Part shown: in pieces, positions 9,359-18,280 of the stretch
Layout: each line of letters starts with the position of its first letter
Position numbering within the stretch: position 1 is the stretch's first letter
DNA from: Pseudomonadota bacterium
Lineage (GTDB): Bacteria > Pseudomonadota > Gammaproteobacteria > Xanthomonadales > Xanthomonadaceae
Direction of reading: 5' to 3'
Assembly (NCBI GenBank): GCA_023388355.1
Contig: JAEWGI010000080.1
Span: forward strand, 78,597-142,596
Length of the DNA: 64,000 nt
Position numbers and translations under genes: made by a program
Notes under the pieces: model-generated
Databases searched by the model: none
Told to the model about the DNA's origin: nothing
What the model saw: only the letters and a program-made list of their open reading frames with translations

Positions 9359-10873
9359 ATGAGCTGGCACGACCTGCGCGGTTTCCTCTCGCGGCTGTCC
9401 GCGCGCAACGACCTGCTGCAGGTCGATGCGCCGGTCGACCCGGTGCTCGAGAGCACCGCATTGTGCCAGCGCGCGCTGCGCGAACAGGGCCCGGCGCTGC
9501 TGATGCGCCGGCCGGTCGGCTCCGACCACCCCCTGCTCGGCAACCTGTTCGGCCATCGCCGCAGGATCGAGCTCGCCCTTGGCGACCGCCCGCTGTCCTC
9601 ACTGCGCGAACTGGGCCAGCTGCTGGCGAGGCTCAAGGAGCCCGACTGGCCCGGCTCGATGCGCGAGGCCCTGCACGCCTGGCCCGGCCTGGCGCAGCTG
9701 GCGCACGCGGCGCCGCGGCGCACGCCCGAGGCCGCGTTCTGCGACCAGACCGTCGAGCGCGACGACATCGACCTCTCGCGCCTGCCGATCCAGCGCTGCT
9801 GGCCGGAAGACGTCGATCGCCTGCTCACCTTCGGCCTGGTCGTCACCCGCGGCCCGCAGCGGCGGCGCCAGAACGTGGCGATCTATCGCCAGCAGCCGAT
9901 CGGGCCCAATCGCCTGATCATGCGCTGGCTGCCGCACCGCGGCGGTGCGCTCGACTACGCCGCCTGGCGCCAGCAGCATCCAGACCGTCCCTTCCCGGTG
10001 CTGGTGGCGATCGGCGCCGATCCGGCGACGATGCTGGCCGCGGTCGCGCCGATCCCCGACACCCTGTCCGAGTACGAGTTCGCCGGCCTTCTGCGCGGCC
10101 AGCGCACGCGCGTGTGGCACAGCGAAGCGACCGGCCTGGACGCGCCGGCGGGCGCGGAGATCCTGCTCGAAGGCTTCATCCATCCGGGCGACACCGCGCT
10201 GGAAGGCCCGTTCGGCGACCACACCGGCTACTACAACGCGCAGGCTTCCTTCCCGGTGCTGACCGTGGAGCGCATGCGCATGCGACGCGACGCGATCTAC
10301 CACGGCAGCTACATGGGCCGCGCGCCATTCGACGAACCCTCGGTGCTGTCGGCCGCGCTCAACGAGGTGTTCGTGCCGATCCTGCAGCGGGTGTTCCCCG
10401 AGATCGCGGACTTCCACCTGCCGCCGGAGGCCTGCTCGTACCGCATCGCGGTGGTGTCGATCCGCAAGCAGTACGCCGGCCACGCGCGGCGCGTGATGAT
10501 GTCGGTGTGGTCGTACCTGCGCCAGTTCACCTACACCAAGTTCGTGATCGTCACCGACGAGGACATCGACGTGCGCGACTGGGGCCAGGTGCTGTGGGCG
10601 CTGTCCACGCGCGTGGACCCGGCGCGCGACATGATGCTGGTCGAGAACACGCCGATCGACTACCTCGACTTCGCCTCGCCCGTCGCCGGCCTGGGCTCCA
10701 AGCTCGGGCTCGACGCGACCCGCAAGTGGCCGGGCGAATCGGACCGCGAATGGGGCCGGCCGATCGTGCCGGATCCGCAGGCCGAGCGTCGCGTCGACGC
10801 TCTGTGGTCGCAGCTGCGCGGCGCGCATCCGGCCGCGCCGGCCACCACGCCTTTCCTTTCCGGGAGTCAGTGA
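9359..10873 (+). CDS. ubiD: UbiD, 4-hydroxy-3-polyprenylbenzoate decarboxylase
   Basis: Prenylated-FMN-dependent decarboxylase (504 residues) that removes the ring carboxylate of the ubiquinone precursor. It resembles E. coli UbiD over its whole length: [75 protein letters not shown] and [20 protein letters not shown]. The last segments carry the flavin- and metal-contacting acidic residues. Its stop overlaps the ubiU start (TGATG). Together with ubiU and ubiV and the FNR-like box, this suggests the copy works in, or is induced for, oxygen-independent quinone synthesis. The flavin prenyltransferase UbiX is not in the window. The ATG at 9359 is preferred because the family begins just there (SWHDLRGFL). 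Confidence 0.95.
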   Translation: MSWHDLRGFLSRLSARNDLLQVDAPVDPVLESTALCQRALREQGPALLMRRPVGSDHPLLGNLFGHRRRIELALGDRPLSSLRELGQLLARLKEPDWPGSMREALHAWPGLAQLAHAAPRRTPEAAFCDQTVERDDIDLSRLPIQRCWPEDVDRLLTFGLVVTRGPQRRRQNVAIYRQQPIGPNRLIMRWLPHRGGALDYAAWRQQHPDRPFPVLVAIGADPATMLAAVAPIPDTLSEYEFAGLLRGQRTRVWHSEATGLDAPAGAEILLEGFIHPGDTALEGPFGDHTGYYNAQASFPVLTVERMRMRRDAIYHGSYMGRAPFDEPSVLSAALNEVFVPILQRVFPEIADFHLPPEACSYRIAVVSIRKQYAGHARRVMMSVWSYLRQFTYTKFVIVTDEDIDVRDWGQVLWALSTRVDPARDMMLVENTPIDYLDFASPVAGLGSKLGLDATRKWPGESDREWGRPIVPDPQAERRVDALWSQLRGAHPAAPATTPFLSGSQ

Positions 10874-11871
10874 TGCAACTGGTATGTCCCGCGGGCAACC
10901 TGCCCGCCCTGCAGGCCGCGATCGACGCCGGCGCCGATGCGGTCTACGCCGGCTTCCGCGACCAGACCAACGCGCGCGCCTTCCCCGGCCTCAACTTCGA
11001 CGAGCAGGAGCTGCGGCGCGGCATCGCCTATGCGCATGCGCGCGGCCGCAAGGTGTACCTGGCGCTCAACACCTATCCCGACAGCGTGCGCCTGCCCTAC
11101 TGGCAGGCCGCGGTCGACCACGCCGCGGAGCTGCGCGTGGACGCGATCATCGCCGCGGAGATGGCAGTGCTCGACTATGCGTGTCGCACCCATCCCACCC
11201 TGTCGCGACACCTGTCGGTGCAGGGATCGGCCACCACGGCGGCGGCGCTGACCTATGCCTTTGAACGCTTCGGCATCGCCCGCGCGGTGCTGCCGCGGGT
11301 GCTGGCGCTGCAGCAGGTCGAGCGGCTGTGCGCGGCATCGCCGGTTCCGCTGGAGGTGTTCGCCTTCGGCAGCCTGTGCATCATGGTCGAAGGGCGCTGC
11401 CAGCTGTCGAGCTACGTGACCGGCGTGTCGCCCAACCGCCACGGCGTATGCTCGCCGGCCAGCTTCGTGCGCTGGGACGAGCATCCCGACAACAGCCGCA
11501 GCGTGCGCCTGAACGGGATGCTGATCGACCGCTTCGGCGAATCCGAGCCGGCCGGCTATCCCACCGTGTGCAAGGGCCGCTACGCGGTCGGCGGCGAGGT
11601 GTTCCACGCGCTGGAGGAGCCGACCAGCCTCAACACCCTGGAACTGCTGCCGCAGCTGGCGCAGGCCGGCGTGGTGGCGCTGAAGGTCGAGGGCCGGCAG
11701 CGCGGCGTGGCCTACGTGCGTGCGGTGGCGTCGACCTGGCGCCAGGCCATCGACCGCTACCGCGCCGATCCGCAGCGCTGGACCAGCGAGGCCGCCTGGC
11801 AGCAGACGCTGGGCGCGCATGCCGAGGGCCAGCAGACCACGCTCGGGCCTTACCACCGCGCATGGCATTGA
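10873..11871 (+). CDS. ubiU: UbiU, O2-independent ubiquinone hydroxylation subunit (peptidase U32 family)
   Basis: Fe-S protein of the U32 peptidase-like family (332 residues) that, with UbiV, hydroxylates ubiquinone precursors without oxygen. It begins [27 protein letters not shown], and the [4Fe-4S] cysteines fall at 169 and 176 (GSLCIMVEGRC), 193 (GVCSPASF) and 233 (TVCKGRY). These are essentially the same positions as the cluster ligands of the E. coli protein (169, 176, 193, 232), which separates it from true U32 peptidases. It is translationally coupled to ubiD and lies 22 bp before ubiV. Confidence 0.94.
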   Translation: MQLVCPAGNLPALQAAIDAGADAVYAGFRDQTNARAFPGLNFDEQELRRGIAYAHARGRKVYLALNTYPDSVRLPYWQAAVDHAAELRVDAIIAAEMAVLDYACRTHPTLSRHLSVQGSATTAAALTYAFERFGIARAVLPRVLALQQVERLCAASPVPLEVFAFGSLCIMVEGRCQLSSYVTGVSPNRHGVCSPASFVRWDEHPDNSRSVRLNGMLIDRFGESEPAGYPTVCKGRYAVGGEVFHALEEPTSLNTLELLPQLAQAGVVALKVEGRQRGVAYVRAVASTWRQAIDRYRADPQRWTSEAAWQQTLGAHAEGQQTTLGPYHRAWH

Positions 11872-11893
11872 GCACGCGCAGGAGAACGCATCG

Positions 11894-12769
11894 ATGAAAC
11901 TCAGTCTTGGGCCGCTGCAGTATTTTTGGCCACGCGAGCAGACGCTCGCTTTTTATCGCGAAGCCGCCGGCTGGCCGGTCGACATCGTCTACCTGGGCGA
12001 GACCATCTGCAGCAAACGCCGCGAGCTGCGCCTGGAGGACTGGCTGTCGATCGCACGGGAGCTTGCCGCCGCCGGCAAGGAAGTGGTGCTGTCGACGCTG
12101 GCGCTGATCGAGGCCGAGTCGGAGCTGGGCGCGCTTCGCCGGCAGGCCGCGAACGGCACGTTCCGGATCGAGGCCAACGACCTGTCCGCGGTGCAGGCGT
12201 GCCGCGAACGCCGGCTGCCCTTCGTTGGCGGACCGACGCTCAACGTCTACAACCATCGCGCGCTGGCGATGCTGATGGACGACGGACTGTATCGCTGGGT
12301 GCCCGGCGTCGAACAGGGGCGCACCCTGCTGCAGGAGCTGCGCGACGCGCTGGAAGCCGACGGAGGCACGATGCCGGAGCTGGAGATGCCGGCCTGGGGC
12401 CGGCTGCCGCTGGCGTACTCGGCGCGTTGCTTCACCGCGCGCGCGCTGGACGTGCCCAAGGACCAGTGCGGCTTCCGCTGCATCGAGCATCCCGACGGCC
12501 TGCCGCTGTCCACCCGCGAGGGCGAGCCGTTCATGACCATCAACGGCATCCAGATCCAGGGTACCGAAGTGGTCGACATGCTGCCCCTGCGCGACGAACT
12601 CGCGGCGCTGGGCGTCGGCATCCTGCGCATCTCGCCGCAGGCGCAGGGCATGGACGCGGTGCTGGCGCACTTCCTCGAAGGCCTGTCCGCACCGCGGCCG
12701 CCCGCACCGCTGGGCGCGCGCAACGGCTACTGGGACGGGCGACCGGGCAAGGCGACGCTGGCGCAATGA
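11894..12769 (+). CDS. ubiV: UbiV, O2-independent ubiquinone hydroxylation subunit (peptidase U32 family)
   Basis: Partner of UbiU in the heterodimer that carries out prephenate-dependent, oxygen-independent ring hydroxylation. It has 291 residues and starts MKLSLGPLQYFWPREQTLAFY, with cysteines at 39 (GETICSKRR), 179 (SARCF), 192 and 196 (DQCGFRCIEHP), matching the [4Fe-4S] ligand spacing of E. coli UbiV (39, 180, 193, 197). An AGGAG site stands before the ATG. It is the last gene of the ubiDUV unit; 248 bp of repeat-rich DNA separates it from the converging nadB. Confidence 0.94.
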   Translation: MKLSLGPLQYFWPREQTLAFYREAAGWPVDIVYLGETICSKRRELRLEDWLSIARELAAAGKEVVLSTLALIEAESELGALRRQAANGTFRIEANDLSAVQACRERRLPFVGGPTLNVYNHRALAMLMDDGLYRWVPGVEQGRTLLQELRDALEADGGTMPELEMPAWGRLPLAYSARCFTARALDVPKDQCGFRCIEHPDGLPLSTREGEPFMTINGIQIQGTEVVDMLPLRDELAALGVGILRISPQAQGMDAVLAHFLEGLSAPRPPAPLGARNGYWDGRPGKATLAQ

Positions 12770-13017
12770 AAGAAACGTGCGGGCTACCGCCTTGCTCCTT
12801 CCCCCGCTTGCGGGGCTACGTGCCCGCCGGGGTAGAGGGCCGGGATCGGGGGGGGCGCGCCGCAGGCGCGCGTGCCAGGGTGCGCGGCGACCTGTGGCCC
12901 CCACCCCAGCCCGCCCGGCCAGGCGCAGCGCGCCTGGCGTTCGGCAGGCCCGCACGGCAGTGCCGTGCAAGCCCTCCCTCACCCCCCGCATACGGGGGAG
13001 GGAGCCAATCAATCCTG
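12770..13017. repeat. Intergenic GC-rich repeat element between ubiV and nadB
   Basis: No gene is seen. The gap holds a composite of C-rich and G-rich arms. A 24-bp stretch at 12792-12815 (a GCTCCTTCCCCC arm followed by GCTTGCGGGG) recurs exactly, in inverse orientation, at 16153-16176. At about 12983-13012 a second hairpin pairs CCCTC-CCCCCG with CGGGGG-GAGGG around a CATA loop. It separates two converging operons and may act as a bidirectional transcript end. This is an interspersed non-coding repeat; no transposase is linked to it. Confidence 0.6.
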
Positions 13018-14478
13018 CTACGGGGTTGCGTCGCTGCGCCAGTGCGCGCCGAGGTTGCCGCGCCGGCGGCGGGCCGCGTCCAGGAGCCACAGCGCCAGGC
13101 GGCCCTGGCGGCCGAAGCTTTCGACATCGACCTGCAGTTGGCGCAGTGCCGTGGCCAGGGTGGCTCCGTCGCGGACCGGGCCAAGCGCATCCCACAGCAG
13201 CGCGCGCAGGCGCGCCATCGCCGCCGCATCCGCCGATGCGCAGGCGTCGACCCATGCATGCCCGCCACGTACCGGCGTTCGCAAACGTTCGCCTCGCAGC
13301 CGACGGCCGAGTCGGTGTCCGAATACCAGCCCTTCGAGCAGCGAATTGCTGGCCAGGCGGTTGGCCCCGTGCACGCCGCTGCAGGCCACTTCGCCCGCCG
13401 CATACAGGCCGCGCACGCTGGTGCGGCCATCGCGGTCGACGGCAAGCCCGCCCATGTGGAAGTGCGCGGCCGGGGTGACCGGAATGCGCTGGCGCGCCGG
13501 GTCGATGCCGTGCGCGCGGCAGGCCGCGTGCACGGTGGGAAACCGTTCGGGCCAGGCGTCGCCCAGCGCGGTGGCGTCGAGCCAGGCGCCGCTGCGGCGC
13601 TGCAGCGACTGCCAGACGCGGCGTGCGACCAGGTCGCGCGGCGCGAGATCGCCCAGCGGATGCAGTCCGTCCATCAGCGGGCGGCCGTCATCGTCGTACA
13701 GCCGCGCGCCCGCGCCGCGCAGCGCTTCGGTCACCAGCGGCAGCGGCCTGCCGTTGCCGCGCGCGCCGGACACCGCCAGCGCGGTGGGATGGAACTGCAC
13801 GAACTCCAGGTCGCGCGCGGCCGCGCCTGCGGCCAGGCCCATGGCCAGGCCGCTGCCGTCGGCGCCGGCGGGGTTGGTGCTGGCAGAGAACAGCGCGCCG
13901 ATGCCGCCGGTGGCCAGCGCCACCGCACCGGCTTCGACGACGTGCTCGGCGCCGCTGCCGTCGCGCAGGCGCAGCCCGGCGACTTCGCCATCGCGCAGGC
14001 ATAGCGCCTCGACCTCGGTGTCTTCGTGGACTTCGACGTGTCCGGCCGCGCGCGCGGCCTGCCACAACCCGCGCAGCAGGATCGCGCCGCTGGCGTCGCC
14101 GCCGGCGTGCACGATGCGGTCGGCGCCGTGGCCGCCTTCGCGCCCGAGGCGCAGTGCGCTGCCGTCGTGGTCGAACGCCAGGCCCAGCAACAGCAGCCGC
14201 GCGATCGCCGCCGGCGCCTGCGCGCAGAGGTAGCGCACCGCGGCGCGATCGTTGTGGCCGACGCCGGCCTCCACGGTGTCGCGCGCATGTGCGGCCGGCG
14301 TATCGCCCGGACCGATCGCGGCGGCGATGCCGCCCTGGGCAAGCGCGGTCGCGCTTTCGCTGCCGCGTCGCCCGCGCGAAATCAGCAGCACCGGACGAGG
14401 CGCGGCGGCCAGCGCCACCGACAGCCCGGCGACGCCGGCGCCCACCACCACCAGCGGCGAGGTTCGAACCGCGCTCAC
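13018..14478 (-). CDS. nadB: L-aspartate oxidase NadB
   Basis: FAD enzyme oxidising L-aspartate to iminoaspartate, the first step of de novo NAD synthesis; it can use oxygen, fumarate or other acceptors. The 486-residue product has the N-terminal dinucleotide fold VVVGAGVAGLSVALAA, the flavoprotein signature FVQFHPTALAV, AAHFHMGGLAVD and the NadB hallmark HGANRLASNSLLEGLVFG. It is shorter than the roughly 530-540 residues common in enterobacteria, mainly at the ends. The start is GTG at 14478, overlapping the nadA stop by four bases (GTGA), so translation is coupled to nadA. Confidence 0.94.
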   Translation of the reverse strand: MSAVRTSPLVVVGAGVAGLSVALAAAPRPVLLISRGRRGSESATALAQGGIAAAIGPGDTPAAHARDTVEAGVGHNDRAAVRYLCAQAPAAIARLLLLGLAFDHDGSALRLGREGGHGADRIVHAGGDASGAILLRGLWQAARAAGHVEVHEDTEVEALCLRDGEVAGLRLRDGSGAEHVVEAGAVALATGGIGALFSASTNPAGADGSGLAMGLAAGAAARDLEFVQFHPTALAVSGARGNGRPLPLVTEALRGAGARLYDDDGRPLMDGLHPLGDLAPRDLVARRVWQSLQRRSGAWLDATALGDAWPERFPTVHAACRAHGIDPARQRIPVTPAAHFHMGGLAVDRDGRTSVRGLYAAGEVACSGVHGANRLASNSLLEGLVFGHRLGRRLRGERLRTPVRGGHAWVDACASADAAAMARLRALLWDALGPVRDGATLATALRQLQVDVESFGRQGRLALWLLDAARRRRGNLGAHWRSDATP

Positions 14479-15488
14479 ACCCGGTCGCGGCGGCCCACCG
14501 CCAGCATCCGCTCCAGCGCGGTGCGCGCACGCGCCGCGATGTCGGCCGGCACCTGCACTTCGTGCTTGAGCTCGCGCAGGCAGGCGTGGATGTTGGGCAG
14601 GGTGATCCGCTTCATGTGGGGGCACAGGTTGCAGGGCTTGATGAACTCGATCTTCGGGAAGCGCGTGCGCAGGTTGTCGGCCATCGAGCATTCGGTGATC
14701 AGCGCCACGCGCGCGGGCTGCTCGCGCTCCAGCCACGCACCCATCGCGGTGGTGGAACCGACGAAATCGGCCTCGTCCTGCACCTCGGGCGGGCACTCGG
14801 GATGTGCGACCAGGCGCGCATCGAAGCGTTCGCGCGCGTGTCGCGCCTGCTGCCCGGTGAACTGTTCATGCACCTCGCAGCGTCCGTCCCACAGCACCAG
14901 CTCGATGCCGGTCTGCAGAGCGACGTGGCGGCCGAGGAAGGCGTCGGGCAGGAAGATCACCCGATCCGAACCCCACTCGGCCGCCATGGCCTCGACCACC
15001 TGGGCAGCGTTGGCCGAGGTGCAGCAGGCGTCGGATTCGGCCTTCACCGCCGCGCTGGTGTTGACGTAGGTGACCACGGGTGCGGACGGGTAGCGGTGAC
15101 GCAGCGCGCGCACGTCGGCGGCGGTGATCGAGGCGGCCAGCGAGCAGCCCGCCTCCAGGTCCGGAATCAGCACGGTCTTCCCGGGCGCCAGGATCTTCGC
15201 GCTCTCGGCCATGAAGTGCACGCCGGCCAGCACGATCACCTCCGCGTCGCAGTCGGCGGCGGCCTGGGCCAGCGCCAGCGAATCGCCGGTGACGTCGGCC
15301 ACGCCATGGAAGATCTCCGGCGACTGGTAGCTGTGCGCCATGATCACCGCGCCGCGCTCGCACTTGAGCCGGTTGATCGCATCGATCCACGGCAGGTGCA
15401 GCGGCCATTCCAGGCAGGGCAGCAGCGGCTCCAGGCGCGCGCCCAGCTCGGCGTATTCGGTTTCCAGCTCCGGCCGCCAGCGCGGCAT
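14475..15488 (-). CDS. nadA: Quinolinate synthase NadA
   Basis: [4Fe-4S] enzyme (337 residues) joining iminoaspartate and dihydroxyacetone phosphate into quinolinate. Motifs include MAHSYQSPEIFHGVADVTGDSLALAQAA, VLAGVHFMAESAKIL, the cluster cysteines in SDACCTSANA, LITECSMADNLR and PCNLCPHMKRITL, and ITLPNI near the end. The ATG at 15488 begins 4 bp after the ubiT stop, and the end overlaps nadB. Its cluster is oxygen-sensitive in known homologues, a property shared with UbiU and UbiV next door. Confidence 0.95.
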   Translation of the reverse strand: MPRWRPELETEYAELGARLEPLLPCLEWPLHLPWIDAINRLKCERGAVIMAHSYQSPEIFHGVADVTGDSLALAQAAADCDAEVIVLAGVHFMAESAKILAPGKTVLIPDLEAGCSLAASITAADVRALRHRYPSAPVVTYVNTSAAVKAESDACCTSANAAQVVEAMAAEWGSDRVIFLPDAFLGRHVALQTGIELVLWDGRCEVHEQFTGQQARHARERFDARLVAHPECPPEVQDEADFVGSTTAMGAWLEREQPARVALITECSMADNLRTRFPKIEFIKPCNLCPHMKRITLPNIHACLRELKHEVQVPADIAARARTALERMLAVGRRDRV

Positions 15489-15492
15489 GGAT

Positions 15493-15984
15493 TCATCCAC
15501 GACAGGCCTCCCGCGCGGCGCGGGCGAAGCGGGCACCGCGGTGCAGGACGATGCGCAGGCCCAGCGGCAGCGCCTCCCAGGGCATGCGGTCGAGCAGGTT
15601 GCGCACGGTCAGGCCCAGCTCGGTATCGCCGGTGAGCACCAGCCTGCGCTGGAAGAACAGCGTGTCGGCGTCCTCCAGCCGTGCGGCGAGCAGCAGCAGG
15701 TCGGTCGCGCTGCCGCGCACCGTGGCCTCGGCAGGCGCGTGCACCGCCTGCAGGCGCCCGCCCCGCCACCGCAGCACGCAGTGCAGGCCGAGATCGGACA
15801 CCTCGATGCCCAGGCGTCGCCCGGCGATGTCGTCGAGCGCGCTGCCGATGTGCTCCGGCGCCAGCGCGTGCGAGAACGCACGCGCCATCGTCCGCTCGCG
15901 CAGCGGCGCCGGCACAAGCCGCAGCAGGGGCCGCCAGCGCGGCGGCGGCGGGATCAGGTGCAGCAGTGCGGTGTGTCGGGTCAT
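15493..15984 (-). CDS. ubiT: UbiT, SCP2-domain accessory factor for anaerobic ubiquinone synthesis
   Basis: Lipid-binding SCP2 (sterol carrier) domain protein of 163 residues. In other proteobacteria UbiT is needed with UbiU and UbiV for oxygen-independent ubiquinone synthesis and probably presents isoprenoid intermediates. The diagnostic stretch DLLLLAARLEDADTLFFQRR followed by LVLTGDTELGLTVRNLLDRM closely resembles E. coli UbiT (YhbT). The ATG at 15984 gives a family-length protein; upstream sequence in this frame is repeat DNA. It is the first gene of ubiT-nadA-nadB, with 4 bp to nadA, and completes the ubiTUV set with the convergent ubiDUV operon. Confidence 0.9.
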   Translation of the reverse strand: MTRHTALLHLIPPPPRWRPLLRLVPAPLRERTMARAFSHALAPEHIGSALDDIAGRRLGIEVSDLGLHCVLRWRGGRLQAVHAPAEATVRGSATDLLLLAARLEDADTLFFQRRLVLTGDTELGLTVRNLLDRMPWEALPLGLRIVLHRGARFARAAREACRG

Positions 15985-16039
15985 GGCGCGGTCGCTTGGG
16001 AAATGCAGATCAGGGGTGTCGTGCTCGCTTCCCGGCTGC

Positions 16040-16240
16040 AGGGGAAGAGCCCGCAATCGGTGCGTCCTGCTGCCTCCCCCGCTGGCGGGGGTGAGGATGG
16101 TCCGTTCGCGCGGCACCGACGCGCGCTTCGCGCGCGCCCCCATCCCAGCCTTCCCCCGCAAGCGGGGGAAGGAGCAAAAGCGAGGGACGTCCTGCGCCCT
16201 CCCCCGCCCGCGGGGAAGGAGCAAGGCAGCCGGATGCCTC
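16040..16240. repeat. GC-rich inverted-repeat cluster upstream of ubiT
   Basis: Three hairpin-like units lie in a row: CCCCCGC-TG-GCGGGGG near 16076, CCTTCCCCCGC-AA-GCGGGGGAAGG at about 16150-16172, and CCCCCGCCCGCGGGG near 16201-16215 followed by AAGGAGCAAGG. The middle unit shares 24 exact bases, inverted, with 12792-12815. A further arm pair, CGCGCGC-TT-GCGCGCG, lies near 16122. This is a non-coding interspersed repeat. Confidence 0.6.
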
Positions 16241-16258
16241 CACGACGACGCGCACCCA

Positions 16259-18232
16259 TCAGGCCCCGGCCACCAGCGCAGCCAGCCGCGCCCGCAGGTG
16301 CTCGAAGTACCGGTCGATGTAGCTGATGCCGTTCTCGTGGTCGATCAGGTAGGGATTCATCAGCGTGTGGCGCAGGATCACCAGCCGGCCGGCGTCGTCG
16401 CCCTCGTCCTGCGTATCCGGATCGATGCCGAGCGCGCCGAGGATGCGCTGCATCTCCACCTCGCCCACCACGTCGCGCCGCAGGGTGGTGATCGAGGCGA
16501 AGAACTGCTTGAGCTGCAGCGGCTGGCCCGGATCGCAGCGCAACTCGTCGTGCAGCCGGCGGACGAAGGCGTTGGCGCGCGCGAGCTGGCGGTTGCCGTG
16601 CGGGTTGAGCGCCAGGCACACCAGGTTGCTGTCGGGCGGGAATGGCACCAGCGCCGCCACGGTCCCCGCCATCTCCTGCGCGAACAGCTGCGCGCGCGCC
16701 TGGAAAGCCTCGGCCGCGCGCACGGTCTGGCGCGGCAGCAGGCCGAAGCCGGCGTGGTCGAGCGGCAGCACGCGGTGGGTCACGTACACCGCGGCGGCCA
16801 TCGCGCCGGACTTCGAGCCCTCCGGAACCAGCTGCCCCAGCTGCCGGTAGCGCGCCGCATAGTCTCCGGCATCGCCATTGCCGAACACGTAGTCGGCGCT
16901 CTCGGCCAGCAGCGGCATCGCGCGCTGGTCGCGGCAGACGAAGGCGCCGGCGCCGTATGGCAGGTAGCCGAGCTTGTGCGGGTCGACCGTGACCGTATCC
17001 ACCTCGGCCAGCGCGGCGAACGCGGCATGCACGGCCGGCTGGGGAAACTCCGCGAAGCCCTGGCGCACATCGTCCAGCGCCCGCAGGCTGCCGTCGGGAT
17101 TGCGGAACAGCGTGGTCAGGTAGCCGCCCCAGGCCGCGTCCACGTGCACGCTGAAGCCCAGCCCGCGCGCGCGGGCGCGGCGGCGCGCGGCGACCACCGC
17201 ATCGACCGGATCGATGGTGCCGTATTCGGTGCTGCCCAGCACCGCGATCGCGGCAAGCACCGGCCGACGCGCGCGCGCGCAGTCGTCCAGCGCCGTCTCC
17301 AGCGCATCGGCATCCAGGCGCATGCCGCGGGTGGGCAGCAGCTGCAGCCGGTCGCGCCCCAGGCCGAGCATCTTCAGCCCCTTGCTCCACGAGTAGTGCG
17401 CGGTGATCGGCGCCAGCACCAGCGGCACGCGCAGCGAGCGGTGGCGGTCGAAGAAGTCCACCAGGCCCAGCGCCTCGATCCGCTGCGCCTGCACCCGCCC
17501 GCTCCAGCGCGCGCGATCGGCCGCCGGCTGCGAGGCCAGCCACTGCCGCCACTGCGCGAACAGCGCGATCCCGGCCTCGGGCGCGAGGTTGAACGCCTCC
17601 CAGCTGTCATCGGGCAGCGCCAGATCCGGCACCGTCGCCGCCCGCAGCGCCACCGGGAACGCCTTGAGCGCCAGCGCCAGCCGCAGCGCCTGGTAGTTGG
17701 CCAGGGTGCCGCCGGAAGTCAGGTGGCCGAAGGCGCAGTCCGGCCGTGCCGGATCGTCGGGCCAGCCGAGCATGCGCGCCAGCTGCAGGCCGACCTGCAT
17801 CTCCAGCTGCAGCGTCACCGGCGCCGCGTCGCCGCTGACGTTGTTGGGGTTGTAGGGCAGGGTCAGGATCTGGGCCGCCAGCCCGGGCAGCAGCAGGTCC
17901 GAGACCATGTGGCCGATGTAGCGCGGACTGTGGAACGGCACCGAGCGCTTGAGCGCGGCCGACAGCTGGTGCAGCTCGCGCCGCATTCTGGCCTCGAAGG
18001 CCTGGTAGTCCGGATGCAGCGCCGCGCGCGTCGGGATCGCCGGCGGATCCTCGGGGTGGAAATTGCGCCGCCAGTGCACGTGGTCGCGCAGGAACTCCAC
18101 CACCAGCCGCTCCAGCAGGGTGTCGTTCTCGCCGTAGGGGCCGAGGAAGCAGGCATCGAGCGTGCGCTGCCCTTCGGCGGAGGGGTCGGGCACGGCGGGA
18201 AGGGCCGGATTCGCGGACGGAGCGGGCAGCAT
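16259..18232 (-). CDS. PLP-dependent (group II) amino acid decarboxylase, tyrosine/glutamate-decarboxylase-like
   Basis: Fold-type I pyridoxal-phosphate decarboxylase of 657 residues. Visible are the cofactor-stacking segment APITAHYSWSKG (His279), GHLTSGGTLANYQALR, the PLP-nitrogen aspartate in HVDAAWGGYL (Asp365) and the Schiff-base lysine in TVDPHKLGYLPYGAGAF (Lys420). Length and the DPHKLGY-PYGAG motif resemble the bacterial tyrosine decarboxylase subgroup more than the roughly 470-residue GadB type. The substrate could be tyrosine, another aromatic amino acid or glutamate and cannot be settled by eye. An FNR-like box lies just upstream, suggesting induction when oxygen is low. No amino acid/amine antiporter is next to it. 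Confidence 0.85.
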   Translation of the reverse strand: MLPAPSANPALPAVPDPSAEGQRTLDACFLGPYGENDTLLERLVVEFLRDHVHWRRNFHPEDPPAIPTRAALHPDYQAFEARMRRELHQLSAALKRSVPFHSPRYIGHMVSDLLLPGLAAQILTLPYNPNNVSGDAAPVTLQLEMQVGLQLARMLGWPDDPARPDCAFGHLTSGGTLANYQALRLALALKAFPVALRAATVPDLALPDDSWEAFNLAPEAGIALFAQWRQWLASQPAADRARWSGRVQAQRIEALGLVDFFDRHRSLRVPLVLAPITAHYSWSKGLKMLGLGRDRLQLLPTRGMRLDADALETALDDCARARRPVLAAIAVLGSTEYGTIDPVDAVVAARRRARARGLGFSVHVDAAWGGYLTTLFRNPDGSLRALDDVRQGFAEFPQPAVHAAFAALAEVDTVTVDPHKLGYLPYGAGAFVCRDQRAMPLLAESADYVFGNGDAGDYAARYRQLGQLVPEGSKSGAMAAAVYVTHRVLPLDHAGFGLLPRQTVRAAEAFQARAQLFAQEMAGTVAALVPFPPDSNLVCLALNPHGNRQLARANAFVRRLHDELRCDPGQPLQLKQFFASITTLRRDVVGEVEMQRILGALGIDPDTQDEGDDAGRLVILRHTLMNPYLIDHENGISYIDRYFEHLRARLAALVAGA

Positions 18233-18266
18233 CAGGCGAGCCTAGCCGCCGCCGGGCGTGGCCCCC

Positions 18267-18280
18267 ATGACCCAGATCAA
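18267..18280 (-). promoter_or_regulatory. FNR/Anr-like binding site upstream of PLP decarboxylase
   Basis: Read on the - strand this is TTGATCTGGGTCAT, matching TTGATNNNNATCAA in all of the left half and in TCA of the right half. Its centre lies about 41 bp before the start codon of the decarboxylase at 18232. It has the same C-x-x-G spacer and GTCA right arm as the site before ubiD. Confidence 0.5.

Noticed and set aside
12770..16240. CRISPR-like array from the repeated C-rich/G-rich units
   Set aside because: The units vary in length and orientation, spacing is irregular and there are no unique spacers of constant size; they are intergenic hairpins.
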